Assembly (NCBI GenBank): GCA_015179025.1 | Contig: WHUX01000004.1 | Coordinates: 62,001 to 126,000, forward strand | Source: Terfezia claveryi | Lineage: Eukaryota > Ascomycota > Pezizomycetes > Pezizales > Pezizaceae | Direction: 5' to 3' | DNA: 64,000 nt | In this document: one piece after another, positions 44,047-53,401 of the stretch | How positions within the stretch are numbered: the stretch's first letter is position 1 | How the letters are laid out: each line of letters starts with the position of its first letter | Made by a program: the position numbers and the translations under genes | The notes under the pieces: generated by a model | Seen by the model: the letters and a program-made list of their open reading frames with translations, nothing else | Databases searched by the model: none | What the model was told of the DNA's origin: nothing

Positions 44047-44985
44047 ATGAGCGACCTCCAGAATGGCACAACTCCAGTTGAAACCCCTAGCAGGTCCCCC
44101 TCCCTTCGCTCCACTTTGGTTAGGAGCGACCGCCTGAACGGCAGCACTCCGCTTGAAATCCCTTACAGGTTCATCTCCCGTCGCTCCGCTGTGGTTATGA
44201 ACGGCGTCGTCCTCAATGATACCCTGCCCCCAGAAATGCCGAACATGTCCACCGCCCGTCGCCCCGCTATGGATATGGGCGACCTTGGCGCTCTTCTAGC
44301 AGAGATCCCTTCCAGGTCCTCCTCCCTCCGCTCTGTCATGGGTATGGGCGACCGCCTCAATGACACTCTCCCGGCCGAGATTCCTTCCAGGTCCTCCTCC
44401 CTCCGCTCCGTCATCAATATGAGCGACTTCCCGGACGTCTCCAATCTACCTCCACTCCCACCAAGACGCCCCCACAGCTCCATCACCTCCGACCGCCGCA
44501 ACGGCACCTCCAACTCCCTCAATACCACCTCGAGAAGCGCCTCTGGTTCCTCGACTGCTGCCGCTGCTGCTTCCCCGACGACTACTGTTGCTTCCCCGAC
44601 GACTGCTGTTGCTCACCCGACTATTGCCGCGGCTTCCTCCCCTACTGCCGCGGCTTCCTCCCCTACTGCCGCGGCTTCCTCCACTACTGGCGCGGCTTCC
44701 TCCACTACTGCCGCGGCTTCCCTGATTTTATCCAACGGCTTCACGCACCCCACTCCCGAGCAAATAGCCCTTGCCGCTGACTACCAGCAAGCCATCAACA
44801 GCCTGCGCGATCTCGAAGCCCAGGTCGAAATTGCCGACGCGGAATTCGACCGTGCGGCGGTTAGATTGTTGTATTTGAGATTCGAGGTGCTGGAAGCGCA
44901 CGCCAGGGTGAGGTTCCTTGATGAGAAGGTGAGGGAGGAGGTAGACGGGAGGATGAATGGGCCTGATATCCCGATATATCAATGA
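44047..44985 (+). CDS. Repetitive Ser/Thr/Ala-rich protein, 312 aa, unknown
   Basis: Unrecognised protein from one intronless frame. The N-terminal 130 residues are four or five imperfect copies of a 30-35-residue unit, GDRLNDTLPAEIPSRSSSLRS. A Pro-rich link follows, then an Ala/Ser/Thr-Pro tract (about 170-232) of repeated AASSPTA units coming from a GCTTCCTCC-type DNA repeat. The last 75 residues are helical and charged (YQQAINSLRDLEAQVEIADAEFDRAAVRLLYLRFEVLEAHARV is the core, shown only as its start YQQAINSLRDLEA here for orientation), probably a coiled coil. A long pyrimidine leader precedes the ATG, as is common in fungal genes. Confidence 0.6.
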   Translation: MSDLQNGTTPVETPSRSPSLRSTLVRSDRLNGSTPLEIPYRFISRRSAVVMNGVVLNDTLPPEMPNMSTARRPAMDMGDLGALLAEIPSRSSSLRSVMGMGDRLNDTLPAEIPSRSSSLRSVINMSDFPDVSNLPPLPPRRPHSSITSDRRNGTSNSLNTTSRSASGSSTAAAAASPTTTVASPTTAVAHPTIAAASSPTAAASSPTAAASSTTGAASSTTAAASLILSNGFTHPTPEQIALAADYQQAINSLRDLEAQVEIADAEFDRAAVRLLYLRFEVLEAHARVRFLDEKVREEVDGRMNGPDIPIYQ

Positions 44986-45049
44986 TAGGCATGGGTGGAC
45001 TGGATAAGTCTGGGAGCTTGAAAAGCTCAAAGTGGGTTGGTTGGGAAAG

Positions 45050-45362
45050 GAGTTTTTGTTTTTTATTTCTCTTGTTTTCTTTTTTCTTTTTTCTTTTTTC
45101 TTTTAGTTTCTTTTAGTTTCTTTTCTTTTCTTTTCTTTTAGTTTTCTTTTTCTTTTCCGTTCAGTTTCTTTTTCTTTTCTTCTTTTCCTTTCTTTTCATT
45201 CTTTTTCTTTTTGTTGGGTTCTTGAAGTTGGGCTTGGACCTCCTGTGTTTGGGGAAGTGGGGGAAGTTGGGGAAGTTGGGACGTGGGAAAGTGGGAAAGT
45301 GGGAAAGTGGGGGAGGAAAGAGGAAAAGTGAAAGGAAGAAGAAGGGAAGAGGGGAAAATAAT
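45050..45362 (+). repeat. Pyrimidine tract followed by purine tract
   Basis: About 165 bp of TTTTC/TTTCTTTT sequence (45055-45220) is followed within 25 bp by about 115 bp of GGGAAAGT / GGAAGAAGAAG sequence (45247-45362). The two tracts have opposite strand asymmetry. Confidence 0.85.
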
Positions 45363-45537
45363 AATAAGTGAGGGAAGAGGCGAAGGAGCCAGATGGCTGG
45401 GCTACAAAGTTGGCATTGGCTGGCTTGGCTTGTCGTGCGCAGGGGCTTTTGGGGCGCTTTGACGTATGTACAGTAGGTACAGCATCTTACATAACTTGGC
45501 AGACATCGAAAAAATTAATCTTTATCAAAGGGTAACA

Positions 45538-46737
45538 ATGGAGTCCTCAGCTGCCCTCAATCTTGAAGACCACGAGCCCGTCTACAATCCTTCCGTGCAG
45601 GATGTTCTCAGAGTAAAAGACATGATACATGCCGCGTCAAACATGCCGCTGGAGCTCATTGATGAAATCATTGATTTCGCGCAGTATTGGGCTTGCTGCT
45701 CCATACGGTCCTTGTTTCCCAGGATTGTTGTTGTTGGCACTAGTAGCGATATTGATCGGAGGGGACCAAAGGGTAATGTCTTGGTTGTGAGTACATAATA
45801 CCCTTTTTTATAGTCATTATTGGAATCCTGCCACTGATTAAAACACAAGTAGCTACGGTCCTTGCCTCTTGGATATGACCCCGCATGTGGGTACCTCCTC
45901 CATGCGGAGAGCCACCAGACAACATACCAGACCAAAGCCGCAAAGCCCCTATTCCCAGCTTCCGACCTCAGCTTTCTCGAGCGGGACACTGCTTCGGTCC
46001 TGGAGCAGTGGGCAAAACACTCGATTCCCCGTGGCAAGAACCCGTGCCGCAAAATCGTCTTTACGTTAAACAGTATGGATCAAGGGTGGGGCGGCAGGCC
46101 AGAGCACCATGGCACGTATAAAGACAGTTATACTTGGTTCGATGTCGGCTTGGAGAGGTTTACCGCTTTGAAGTGCAGTGAATCTGAAGATTGGGTGCAA
46201 ACGGAGGTTCAAAGAGATATATCTTTTGCTGCTCAGGGCCGCGATGATGGCCGCTGGTTGGCGCGGCCAGAGGGGAGAGTGGAGTGGATTGCATCAAGCG
46301 TCCCACTCACCAATGTTCCACCACCTTCGCCCATTGAACCCACCATCCATCCCCATCCCCCCCCCACCCCCCAATCCCCAGGAACTTACCTAAAGTACAA
46401 CCTTTTAACCATCATACCCGAAACAATAGTAGATTCCGAACACCTCCGCCTCCACCACCCCTTCCTACCCCCCGCAACTGGCCTACAAAAAAACGTAATG
46501 GGCAGAGCCCAGAAAAAAATCCATACCATAACCTGGTCATACGACGATAACGTGAATCCGGACTCTGCAGACGCAGAGGATTTAGAGCTCCATGGACAAG
46601 GAAAACAAAGCATGACGGGGAATTTCGTTAGATGCCTCAATGTCGGTGATGTTGTCACCCTTTGGGCGAGAGCGAGGTTTCCGGGTTGGAGGAATATTGT
46701 TGAGCAGGTTAGCATGGATGTTTACTGGGCTGTTTGA
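45538..46737 (+). CDS. F-box-like protein, 377 aa
   Basis: Exons 45538-45786 and 45853-46737 join in phase 0 across a 66-bp intron. Residues 37-51 (MPLELIDEIIDFAQYW) form the F-box-like helix common in filamentous ascomycetes. It is followed by a C-terminal domain (SLPLGYDPACGYLL, CRKIVFTLNSMDQGWGG, YTWFDVGLERFTA, DDVVTLWARARFPGW-type text near the end) typical of the fungal family with an N-terminal F-box and C-terminal beta-sandwich-like region. A His/Pro-rich insertion (HPHPPPTPQSP) interrupts it near residue 240. Probably an SCF adaptor or unknown; not closely related to the ankyrin pair. Confidence 0.75.
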
Positions 46738-46782
46738 TGAGAGGAGAGGGGTGTGGAGGGGAAGACACATGTAATATCATAT

Positions 46783-46804
46783 TAGTTTTTTTTTTTTTTT
46801 TTTT
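46783..46804 (+). repeat. T22 homopolymer
   Basis: Uninterrupted T run just downstream of the F-box-like gene and about 90 bp before the left end of the DDE transposon. Confidence 0.9.
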
Positions 46805-47637
46805 GTTGGAATATTACTTGTATATAAAGATCGAAGGTAGGCAGGTAACATGATCGTATGTAAATACAAGTAACAAGCAACCCGAGTACAAAATACCGCA
46901 TCCACTGGTGAGCAAGAGACCTGGTCAGTTTAGAGACATAGGTCGAGCTTATGCAGTAAGTGACACTACAACGGTCCATTTTTGGGGAAAAAGTGCACAA
47001 GGTATCCGAGCGCAAAAATAGGGTGGATGATACCGTGCAATCTGATCTACAAGAGACCAGTTTTTTGAAAAAGTATACCGCTAAGGATTTACATCGGTTT
47101 CATCCACCACATCCTCAGCCAAAACAACATATTCAACCTCTTCATCGGAATCCAACTCTTTTTCCCATTGCCCCACCACAAGATTAGGTAGCCCTCGTAC
47201 ATGCAGTTGATCATCTTCATTTCCAGTTGGACAAAGTGAAATACCCGTCTGCTTAAATGCCTTAATAATGGTATCTCGCTTATGTTCATGAAGCAATAAC
47301 CAGGCGGCTGCTACTGCATGTGTAATTGCTATTCGGCGATGTTGAATACTAGTATCTTCATCCTCATTTGCCAATGTTTCCTCCAGAATCTCGCCAATTT
47401 TATCCTTCACTAGCTTGTTAATAATAGTATCCATTGGTTATACATATCCAGTACAGCCATCTGGAATATATACAGCAGTAATATACAACTCTTTCATGAC
47501 TTTAAAGACTGCTTTAGACTTTTGTCCACTAAAAATATCTAACACAACCAACCGTTCAAGCTGAGGAAGATATATTCCAGTCAAATTTTTTGGAATCCCA
47601 TATATATCATACTTTAGCCAACCTAATGTAACATATT

Positions 47638-48518
47638 AGGGGTATTCAAAGTTAAATTTATACGCCGTATATTTCGAATATCTTGGCAACCGAAAAAACA
47701 CTCGATTTTCGTTTTTACGAAAATCGCCACACACCATTTATCTATGGTTTGACCATGGAAAAACCGTATATACGACCGAATAACCCCGAATAAACGGAAA
47801 ACTTTGGGAAATTTATTCACTCCACGCCAAGGCCCACAAAATCCCTGAGGGTCTCGTGACTTTAGAATACGCTAAGAGGTCCCCATGAGAACTCATGAAT
47901 TTACTAAGACGGATCTCTTGTCACAACCCTGTTAACACGACCTTGATAGCTATAGCCAAAGACTCATGCCTCGTGTCAGTAACAAACGGAAGTTGGTAAC
48001 ATGGTACCGAGAAGGGTTAAAGGCAGCAGCTGACGATGCAGGCCAGGAAGAGATGGTTAAGGCCCTAGATGAAGCATTTGAGGGGCTAATAGAGGAGATC
48101 GGGGGTGGTGATGCCGACCTTCTGGAGGCTTAACTCACTTTTTGATTCAAGTTGGATGGTATACTCTGTAGTCTGGCTTGCACTAGCCCCTCCCCAAATA
48201 CTATTGAAGGGGTAGTCTGGTTGCTGAAGGGGTTGCACTGTTGAATGGGCTTTGGCGCTGATCACCTTCATGACGGCAGTGCCAAGATTTCACCAAAACC
48301 CCGCTACATAGCACTTACTTTAGCCGAACGTGGTATAGCGTCTTGGGACCCTGGTCGCATAAAGCCACCCCCGGTTACGTGATGAAAACGATTTCAATTA
48401 CCCATTTGTGCTACCAATTTATTCGGGTTTTTTGATAGGGTATTCAAAGCTTGGCCGTTTATTCGGGCATAAAAAACGTACAAGGTTTTCAGCTAAAAAA
48501 TAAACTTTGAATACCCCT
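47638..48518. mobile_element. 881-bp non-autonomous element nested in the transposase
   Basis: Inverted ends AGGGGTATTCAAAGTT (47638-47653, and its complement 48503-48518) are perfect over 16 bp. The flanking ATT (47635-47637 and 48519-48521) is a 3-bp target duplication. Removing the element and one ATT restores the outer transposase frame exactly. A 3-bp duplication suggests the PIF/Harbinger type, but no transposase is encoded. The element contains a 54-codon ORF, two TAGTCTGG motif copies (48168, 48213) and an internal GTATTCAAAGC copy of the end at about 48440. Confidence 0.85.
47969..48133 (+). CDS. 54-codon ORF inside the nested element
   Basis: ATG at 47969 opens a 54-residue frame (MPRVSNKRKLVTWYREGLKA... 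ending GGGDADLLEA) with a basic start and an acidic, helical end. It could be the N-terminal fragment of the parent element's own protein after internal deletion. I do not recognise it. Not known to be expressed. Confidence 0.4.
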   Translation, partial: PRVSNKRKLVTWYREGLKAAADDAGQEEMVKALDEAFEGLIEEIGGGDADLLEA

Positions 48519-50169
48519 ATTCATTGCTATAAGTAGTAGGATTAAATAACGTATGCACCTCTGAACTATACTTTGTTCGTTCAATTTGATGGGCAGCACT
48601 TTTTTTAGTTGCATGTCTATAGAAGATAAGGATTGGCTTGCATCGTAAATATCTATCAGAACATGCTGTAAGCATTAAGGTTGCTTGCCGTTTTGTCCAT
48701 AAAATATGTTCAGAATGAATAAGAACTGCAGTTGCACCTTTTGTATCATAGGTATGAGTTTGAAGAAACTCAAAAAGAAGTGGAGTTTGATCCATGTTGT
48801 AAATATAACATGGTTGAAAGCGAGGAGAAGTAGATAACTCTGAGTTGAGAGGTTGAGATTTCAGTCGTATTTCCTGTAGAAAGTCCTGAACTACTAGTAT
48901 CTTCTGTTCTGGTGTCTTTTGAGCTACTTTTGTTTTGACACGCCAGGAAATATTCCATTGCTCTCTAAACCCATTAAACCATCCTACAGAAAACTGACAT
49001 TGATATGTCACTTTATTCTGCTCATCACAATCCACCTGTTTAGGATAAAGCTGTTGAAAGATTTTTTTTTCCCTCTCGTATAAACTATTACTGGCCTACT
49101 GGCTTTCCTAGAGCATGTATTGCTAGAAATTTTGTATGTAGTGCTTGTTCTATTTGAGGCCACTGTCCAGCTCGTGCTCTTTCTACTATTCTTGATCCCT
49201 TCTGTGATGCAACAATTTCATCTTCCTGCTTCATCCATCATTCTAGCATACCCCTTGCAATATCTAATTGCTCCGATACCCCTACAACTGTTAGCTATGT
49301 ATAATTTACTAGAATATTTACAACCTTTACTTACATCTTGTTCCATATCTCTTGCATTTATTCCCTTTATTCACGCGACTACTATGAACCATAGTAATAG
49401 TACGCAGCTTAAACTCTCTGTTCCAAGACTTCCGTGTCTTTGTTGGTTTTTTAGAAACCTCCGACACAACCTCATCTACCCATTCTGAGGCCACATTCTC
49501 TTTTTCATCTCTATTCACTTTCTTAGGCTTCCGTACATTTAATGAGGTAAGACTACGTGAGTGTAAGGCTGTTGATTTTGCCTTGGGGCCCGGTCGAACT
49601 CTGACTTTTGCTGAAGACATCGTTATTAGAGAGCAGATATGATAACAATTACTTTTTCAAAAAACCGGACCCTTTGCATATTATTATCTACCTATTTTTG
49701 CGCTCAGATACCTACCTGCTGTACTTTTTCAAAAAACTGGTCTCTTGTAGATCAGATTGCACGGTATCATCCACCCTATTTTTGCGCTCGGATACCGTCT
49801 CTAAACTGACCAGGTCTCTTGCTCACCAGTGGATGCGGTAAGAGAAAGTTATAGCAGGGATACCTAACACGTTCTTTCAGAAGGAATAAAATTAATGTTC
49901 TTTCTAGGCTCTACATAGGAAGAGGAGTCTCGACGCAATGGCTTCGTTTACTTTGAATATATTTATTGAATACCTTGACTATGGATAAAGGTGCTGTTTC
50001 CCATTGTGCTCAGCATTTGTATACAGGTTGACGACAGTCAAAAATGTTTTTATACATCAAAATAAAACCTCCCAGCGAAGGTAGCCTGCCAAGAACAAGA
50101 AAAGTCACAGAAATTATTAATTATTGACCCGTGTTTCTTCCAAAATTCCTTTTTTTTGTAGCCTCACAG

Positions 50170-51576
50170 TTACCATCTGGTAGCTTGCACCCACTCTTGA
50201 AACCAATTACGCGACTTCTCCCACAAATTAACTAGACTCGCCACTAACCCCACATCCTCCCCTCTCCTATGATACCCCGTTGTGCTAACAGTCGCTCCTG
50301 TTGGCGTGCGTCTACCAAATAACCCACCCCTTTCTCCTTCACCATCTTCATCCTCAAAAATCCTTCCACCCAGGCCAGAATCATATGGATTCCTCAACGC
50401 CGTCCCCGACCACTCAGCTGCATGCGGATTCTGTGTATAGCCCGTTGGATGAGTCTCGGCAGAACTAACATAGAGACCATGCGCAGGATATGAATTATCC
50501 CCTAGAAGCCCATGCCCTCGGTGAGTATGACCAGGATGTACGTGACCAATATTGTATTCGGTAATCCGTCGCTCTCTTGTTGGCGAAAGGCAACCAGTCG
50601 GTGGTGGCGGATTTGCAAGCATCACCATTCTTCCAGCGGTAACACCTGGCCCAGGAACATGGAGGGGAGGAGCTGGAGACTTTGGTTTTTGGGGGGAACG
50701 AATGGAAGCATCTTGTGAAAGAATTGGCTCGGTTTGAAGTCGGTTTGACTGCGTGCGGGGGGGTTGCTGGCGAGGTGGATGGTGGTGTGCTGCGACAGTG
50801 TGAACAAGATCCCCAGCCGTGATCCGCGCTGGTTGGTGAGGGTGGATTGGATTAAGAATTGGATTCATCGTGTTAGGCTCGTGGAAGACATGTTTCGGAA
50901 GCTCCTCTTGGAAGGCACGTGCAGTAGAGAAGCCAAGATGGGATTCTGTTGCTGGCGGAGATGTTGGGGTAATAGGTGCAGACTCAGAGGAAGTTGTAGA
51001 TGAAGAAGCTGTAGGTTGGATAGGAGTCTCATGAATTTCTGCTGATGATGGGGTTTCCTCAGCTTGTGCAAGTGGGGCAGCATCCGAGGTAGAGATCTCC
51101 GTAGGAACAGACTTCGTTTCCTCGTGTTTTGCCGTTGACTTATAAATAGGAATCTCCTTTTTTGCTTGAGGTGTCTTAGGGGCTCCCTCAACTGCCCCAG
51201 ACCCAGACCTCGTTCTTGTATGTTCTTTCTTATCCTCCTTTTTCCCAGAACCCTCCTCCTTTGTCTCCAATTCAGCTGTTGGATTAGGGCCTGAGCCAAC
51301 GGGCTCAATTGATTCCGGTCCAACTAGTTTTGCATCCTCCCCCGTAACATCATTTGAGCCCGTCTGGTAGCCACCTGCAGGATCTACAATAGACGTAGTG
51401 GTAGCCCTATTGTCCTTATTCTTCTTCTTACCCTTTTTCTGTTTTCCTTTATGCTGCCCTCCCGAGGTGGCTTCCATGGTTATCTCCTCCACCTGGTGAG
51501 CATTTGTAGCTGGCTTTGCAACTTCTGCCTGTGTGGACTGCAGGGCGGTAGATGTGTCACCGGAGGCAGCTGTCAT
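50170..51576 (-). CDS. Intrinsically disordered 468-aa protein with amphipathic C-terminus
   Basis: Single intronless frame starting at ATG 51576. The N-terminal third is Lys/Glu-rich, with a very basic stretch (KGKQKKGKKKNKDN). The middle is Ser/Thr/Pro-rich, and the C-terminal third is rich in His, Pro and Gly (HPHQPARIT, HVHPGHTHRGHG). It ends in an aromatic, amphipathic helix (GLVASLVNLWEKSRNWFQEW), which could bind a membrane. No catalytic domain is visible. Coding status rests on the length of the open frame, the clear codon structure and the lack of such a frame on the other strand. Family unknown. Confidence 0.7.
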   Translation of the reverse strand: MTAASGDTSTALQSTQAEVAKPATNAHQVEEITMEATSGGQHKGKQKKGKKKNKDNRATTTSIVDPAGGYQTGSNDVTGEDAKLVGPESIEPVGSGPNPTAELETKEEGSGKKEDKKEHTRTRSGSGAVEGAPKTPQAKKEIPIYKSTAKHEETKSVPTEISTSDAAPLAQAEETPSSAEIHETPIQPTASSSTTSSESAPITPTSPPATESHLGFSTARAFQEELPKHVFHEPNTMNPILNPIHPHQPARITAGDLVHTVAAHHHPPRQQPPRTQSNRLQTEPILSQDASIRSPQKPKSPAPPLHVPGPGVTAGRMVMLANPPPPTGCLSPTRERRITEYNIGHVHPGHTHRGHGLLGDNSYPAHGLYVSSAETHPTGYTQNPHAAEWSGTALRNPYDSGLGGRIFEDEDGEGERGGLFGRRTPTGATVSTTGYHRRGEDVGLVASLVNLWEKSRNWFQEWVQATRW

Positions 51577-52449
51577 GGCTTAATAGTGGATATAAAGTGA
51601 AGACTGCGAGTTCGAAGATATGGGAATGTAAACCTAAGTAAGGGGAATTGCTCAGGTACTTTCGATTACTTTCGATACTACCCTCATGAGGAAGGGGTGT
51701 TCCTGCACACCCTACCTGACTGACGTCATGGCGACACATTATGGCGTTCACGTGCCTCGAATCTTGCTACTTTGGCGTCAAGTATCACCAAGTGCTTCGG
51801 AATGAACAAACAAAGATACAAGAAGATGGCTAGAAAAATCACAGACATTGAGGATCTACAGTTGAGACCCTGAAACTTATGTGCAGGAAAGCTATCACTA
51901 CTCACCTCTGTGTGCACGCAGGGTAGGTACCGGTACTTACTGCTGCATACTAGACAGCAGCAAATATATACCATTTATGAGGAGAGGCTGCTATAATTGA
52001 TATATATGTTATATTTGATATGCTAAAACATCTATTTTTTACAAAGTAATTGTCCATATGCATCCTTGTGCACACATGCATGCATAATGTTACTTGGCCT
52101 ATTGAGACCAGCCACCGCGCCACACCTGAACATTCGTCACCTATCATAAGCAAGACAAAGTACCAAGCCTCTACCGACCAGGCTAAGCTCAAACACCCGC
52201 TCATTACATCTCTTCCCACTTTTCTCCCTCCACCTCAAAAATTTCCTTCTATCACCAAAGTATACCCGATATATCACTCAAATTCAGTGTTTTCACACCA
52301 GTAAGTCCTCGAAATTTACACAGGCAAAAAAAAATCATTATAGGATCATCTGATTCTACCCCTGCGATAGTTGCTAGCGTGCAGGGACACCGATAAGCTC
52401 AGGCCTTCATTTCTAGGAACACTGCATCCGATTTTGGAGCAAAGAAGCT
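51577..52449. other. Shared promoter region of divergent genes
   Basis: Lies between the disordered-protein gene (-) and the Rab5 gene (+). Contains a TGCACACATGCATGCATAATG stretch near 52070 (described by its first 20 bases only as TGCACACATGCATGCATAAT) and a CT-rich leader. No supported gene. Confidence 0.4.
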
Positions 52450-53401
52450 ATGTCTGGGCCGGATAATTCTAAACCCTCGTCGAGCGTCAAGTTGGTGTTG
52501 TTGGGGGAGGCTGCCGTGGGAAAGGTAGGTTGCCAGAAGCTCCTTCATATCCATCTTCATGTCACAGTTACGGGTTGCATATTGTTTGGGCGGTTAAGTC
52601 TGATACGTTGGATGCAGTCGTCATTGGTCCTCCGGTTCGTCAACAATGATTTCCAAGAGAATAAAGAGCCGACTATTGGAGGTTCGTTATTCGATCCGGA
52701 TCCTTTCCTTTCTCTCTTCTTTCGTAGCACACAGAGTCCGTGACTAACATATCTCGGACCCACAGCCGCCTTCTTAACACAAAAATGCAACCTCCCCTCT
52801 CGAACCATCAAATTTGAGATATGGTAAGGTCCCCTCTATTAACGCTCCCTAATATCCCACCTTCTCCTCCCACCTCAACCTTTTTCACGGCAAGTACTAA
52901 TACCTCTTCTCCTCTAGGGATACTGCTGGCCAAGAACGTTTCGCCTCCCTCGCTCCCATGTACTACCGAAACGCCCAATCCGCCCTCGTAGTCTACGACC
53001 TTACGAAGCCCACCTCCCTTACTAAAGCCAAACACTGGGTTGCCGAACTCCAACGTCAAGCATCTCCCGGGATCGTCATTGCTCTCGTCGGCAACAAACT
53101 AGATCTTGGCGCCATCACCGATGACAACGGAAATTCCCTGAGAGCTATCAGCACAGAAGACGCAAAGAGTTATGCTGAAGATGAGGGATTGCTGTTCTTT
53201 GAGACAAGTGCAAAGACCGGTGAGGGAGTCAAGGATGTTTTTGAGGCTATTGCAGGGGCGATCCCAGAGAGTGCGTTGAAGAGTAGGGGGGCTGCGGGGG
53301 CGGGGATGGGTGGTGGCAGACGGGAGGCGGAAGGGGGATTGGGAGAAGCGGTGGACCTAGGGAGGGAAGGACTGGGCGCGAAGGATGGGTGTGCTTGCTA
53401 A
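52450..53401 (+). CDS. Rab5-type small GTPase
   Basis: Early endosomal Rab GTPase (the Vps21/Ypt5 group). Exons 52450-52524, 52618-52681, 52766-52823 and 52918-53401 join in phase to 226 residues. All nucleotide-binding boxes are present: GEAAVGKSS (P-loop), PTIGAAF (switch I, with the Rab5-typical Ala-Ala-Phe), WDTAGQERF (switch II), NKLD and ETSAK. The Rab5 text [15 protein letters not shown] and [18 protein letters not shown] is clear. The chain ends in Cys-Ala-Cys, a CXC site for double geranylgeranylation by Rab GGTase. A Gly/Arg/Glu-rich hypervariable tail precedes it. Introns are placed at the conserved P-loop and DTAG positions. Expected role: homotypic fusion of early endosomes and vacuolar sorting. 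Confidence 0.95.

Larger units (their letters stand above)
47081..49620 (-). pseudogene. pogo/jerky-like DDE transposase, interrupted
   Basis: Begins at ATG 49620. The N-terminal part (SWNREFKLRTITMV) resembles a psq-type HTH. An intron with GTAAGT donor and TAGCTAACAG acceptor joins it to a second HTH-like region (GVSEQLDIARG, KGSRIVERARAGQWPQIEQAL). The catalytic core follows: YIYNMDQTPLLFE (first Asp), DTKGATAVLIHS and KRQATLMLTACSDRYLRCKPILIF. At 48518 it is cut by an 881-bp insertion. It resumes at 47634 with VTLGWLKYDIYG and LPQLERLVVLDIFSGQKSKAVF (acidic residue). The C-terminus is RRIAITHAVAAAWLLLHEHK and GNEDDQLHVRGLPNLVVGQWE. A TAA near 47439, where relatives have a Gln in CTxxxQPMD, is a second lesion. 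One or two frame breaks around 49100-49230 remain unresolved. Not active as it stands. Confidence 0.8.
46896..49838 (-). mobile_element. 2943-bp DDE transposon with long inverted repeats and TA target duplication
   Basis: Ends at 46896-46937 and 49797-49838 are perfect 42-bp inverted repeats beginning CCGCATCCACTGGTGAGC, flanked by TA on both sides (46894-46895, 49839-49840). A further 75-bp inverted repeat (47001-47075 and 49722-49796) adjoins directly on the right. On the left the two blocks are separated by 63 bp. On the right, a partly duplicated subterminal block (TACTTTTTCAAAAAACCGG with CGCTCAGATACC) lies further inward at about 49651-49714. The element carries a transposase gene (-) and a second element nested inside it. 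TA duplication and protein place it in the Tc1/mariner (pogo-like) group. Confidence 0.9.
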
